Shown piece by piece: positions 12,267-13,131 of a DNA stretch of 13,131 nucleotides; position 1 is the stretch's first letter; each line of letters opens with the position of its first letter. The notes beneath the pieces are model-generated. The model was not told where the DNA came from and ran no database searches. It worked only from the letters and a program-made list of their open reading frames with translations. The position numbers were made by a program, and so were the translations under genes. The stretch is from Cypionkella sp. (GTDB lineage: Bacteria; Pseudomonadota; Alphaproteobacteria; Rhodobacterales; Rhodobacteraceae): contig JAGPBG010000019.1 of the NCBI GenBank assembly GCA_018063485.1, positions 1-13,131 on the forward strand, read 5' to 3'.

Positions 12267-13131
12267 TCACACACCCGTCGCAGGAATGCCTGAGCGCTGC
12301 ACCGGGCGCGGCGCAGTCATCGCCTTCCATGCCGACAGCGCGCGGTTCACCGCAGGGCGCGGCTCGCGGCCGACAAAGGTGCCGTGGCCCTCGCGGGTTT
12401 TCACCGCGCCATCGTCAATTGCCACCTCGCCGCGCGTCAAGGTGTAGCGCGGCAAGCCTTTTACAGCTTTGCCTTCGAACACATTGTAATCAATCGCGGA
12501 TTGCTGATTCCTCGCGCTGATGATCTTGGATTTTTCAGGATCCCACACCACCAGATCGGCATCGGCCCCCACCAGAACCGCACCCTTTTTCGGGTAGCAG
12601 TTCAGAATCTTGGCGATATTGGTCGAGGTCACCGCCACGAACTCGTTCGGTGTCAAACGACCCGTTGCCACGCCATAGGTCCACAGCATCGGCATCCGAT
12701 CCTCAAGCCCCCCCGTGCCATTCGGGATTTTCGAGAAATCGCCACGACCAAAGCGCTTTTGTTCGGTGGTAAAGGCGCAGTGATCCGTTGCAACCACCGA
12801 CAGACTGCCCGATTGCAACCCCGCCCAAAGGCTGTCCTGATGCAGCTTGTTGCGGAAGGGCGGGCTCATCACCCGGCGCGCCGCATGGTCCCAATCGGCG
12901 TTGAAATATTCGGACTCGTCCAGCGTCAAATGCTGAATCAACGGCTCGCCCCAGACCCGCTTGCCCGCCATGCGCGCGCGGCGGATCGCCTCATGACTGT
13001 CCTCGCAAGAGGTATGCACGACATACAAAGGCACGCCCGCCATATCCGCAATCATGATGGCGCGGTTGGTGGCCTCACCTTCGACCTGCGGCGGGCGGGA
13101 ATAGGCATGCGCCTCTGGCCCGGTGTTGCCC
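12267..13131 (-). CDS. hydA: dihydropyrimidinase / D-hydantoinase, C-terminal part (5' end outside window)
   Basis: Amidohydrolase that opens the ring of 5,6-dihydrouracil, dihydrothymine or hydantoins, the second step of reductive pyrimidine breakdown. The frame runs from the right edge without interruption for 287 codons, starting in a GPEAHAYSRPPQVEGEATNR segment, so the internal ATG at 13055 is not the start. Visible features are the metal-ligand histidine in LYVVHTS, the aspartate ligand in VVATDHCAFT, the NGTGGLEDRMPMLW motif typical of dihydropyrimidinases, and the GADADLVVWDPEK C-terminal beta-sandwich. The HxH motif, carbamylated lysine and first half of the barrel (about 190-200 residues) lie beyond the window. 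It is the first gene seen of an operon continuing into the ABC transporter, suggesting that uptake and ring opening are co-expressed. Hydantoin versus dihydropyrimidine preference cannot be decided here. Confidence 0.92.
   Translation of the reverse strand, partial: GNTGPEAHAYSRPPQVEGEATNRAIMIADMAGVPLYVVHTSCEDSHEAIRRARMAGKRVWGEPLIQHLTLDESEYFNADWDHAARRVMSPPFRNKLHQDSLWAGLQSGSLSVVATDHCAFTTEQKRFGRGDFSKIPNGTGGLEDRMPMLWTYGVATGRLTPNEFVAVTSTNIAKILNCYPKKGAVLVGADADLVVWDPEKSKIISARNQQSAIDYNVFEGKAVKGLPRYTLTRGEVAIDDGAVKTREGHGTFVGREPRPAVNRALSAWKAMTAPRPVQRSGIPATGV

Overview
The window looks like a chromosomal segment of a Rhodobacterales (Roseobacter/Rhodobacter-type) alphaproteobacterium. This rests on GC-rich coding sequence, long spurious antisense frames, and gene types typical of that order: a split persulfide dioxygenase operon, a STAC-type symporter-kinase, a ScfR-like regulator, and a THI5-like ABC transporter beside a hydantoinase. 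The species cannot be told from the sequence alone. No rRNA, tRNA, CRISPR array, transposase or phage gene was seen.

Region 1 (73-2731), reactive sulfur. A small TraR/DksA-type zinc-finger protein (minus strand) is divergent from a four-gene plus-strand operon. That operon encodes an MBL-fold, persulfide dioxygenase-like hydrolase, two half-length YeeE/YedE sulfur transporters, and a DUF442 (TIGR01244-type) Cys-loop sulfurtransferase/phosphatase-like protein. These are the pieces of the Blh system, with the two Blh domains as separate genes flanking the transporter pair. The shared intergenic region holds a near-consensus FNR/FnrL box, so oxygen control of one or both units is plausible.

Region 2 (2728-8449, all minus strand), signalling. 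In transcription order: a ScfR/RamB-like XRE regulator, a single-domain response regulator, a two-TM small protein, an 897-residue SLC5-STAC-histidine kinase, and an orphan FliM/FliN-family (SpoA) protein. The response regulator, small protein and kinase are joined by two zero-gap TGA|ATG junctions. SLC5-STAC kinases and ScfR regulators are both tied by family knowledge to acetate or short-chain fatty acid use, so this looks like a carbon-state sensing module. The response regulator has no output domain, so the downstream target is unknown. The last gene overlaps the end of the sulfur operon tail-to-tail through a shared CTAG.

Region 3 (8591-13131, all minus strand), pyrimidine/hydantoin uptake and breakdown. 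In transcription order: a dihydropyrimidinase/D-hydantoinase (5' end beyond the right edge), an ABC ATPase, two ABC permeases and a THI5/NMT1-like periplasmic binding protein. The operon ends at a strong rho-independent terminator at about 8508-8551. A double-hairpin repeat-like element lies between the ATPase and first permease genes, and a small intercistronic hairpin precedes the binding-protein gene.

Main points for follow-up: the HisKA/DHp-like segment inside the ScfR-like regulator, the CheY-like regulator sharing a strand and likely transcript with an orphan FliM-like protein, the FNR box at the sulfur locus, and the repeat-like element inside the ABC operon.
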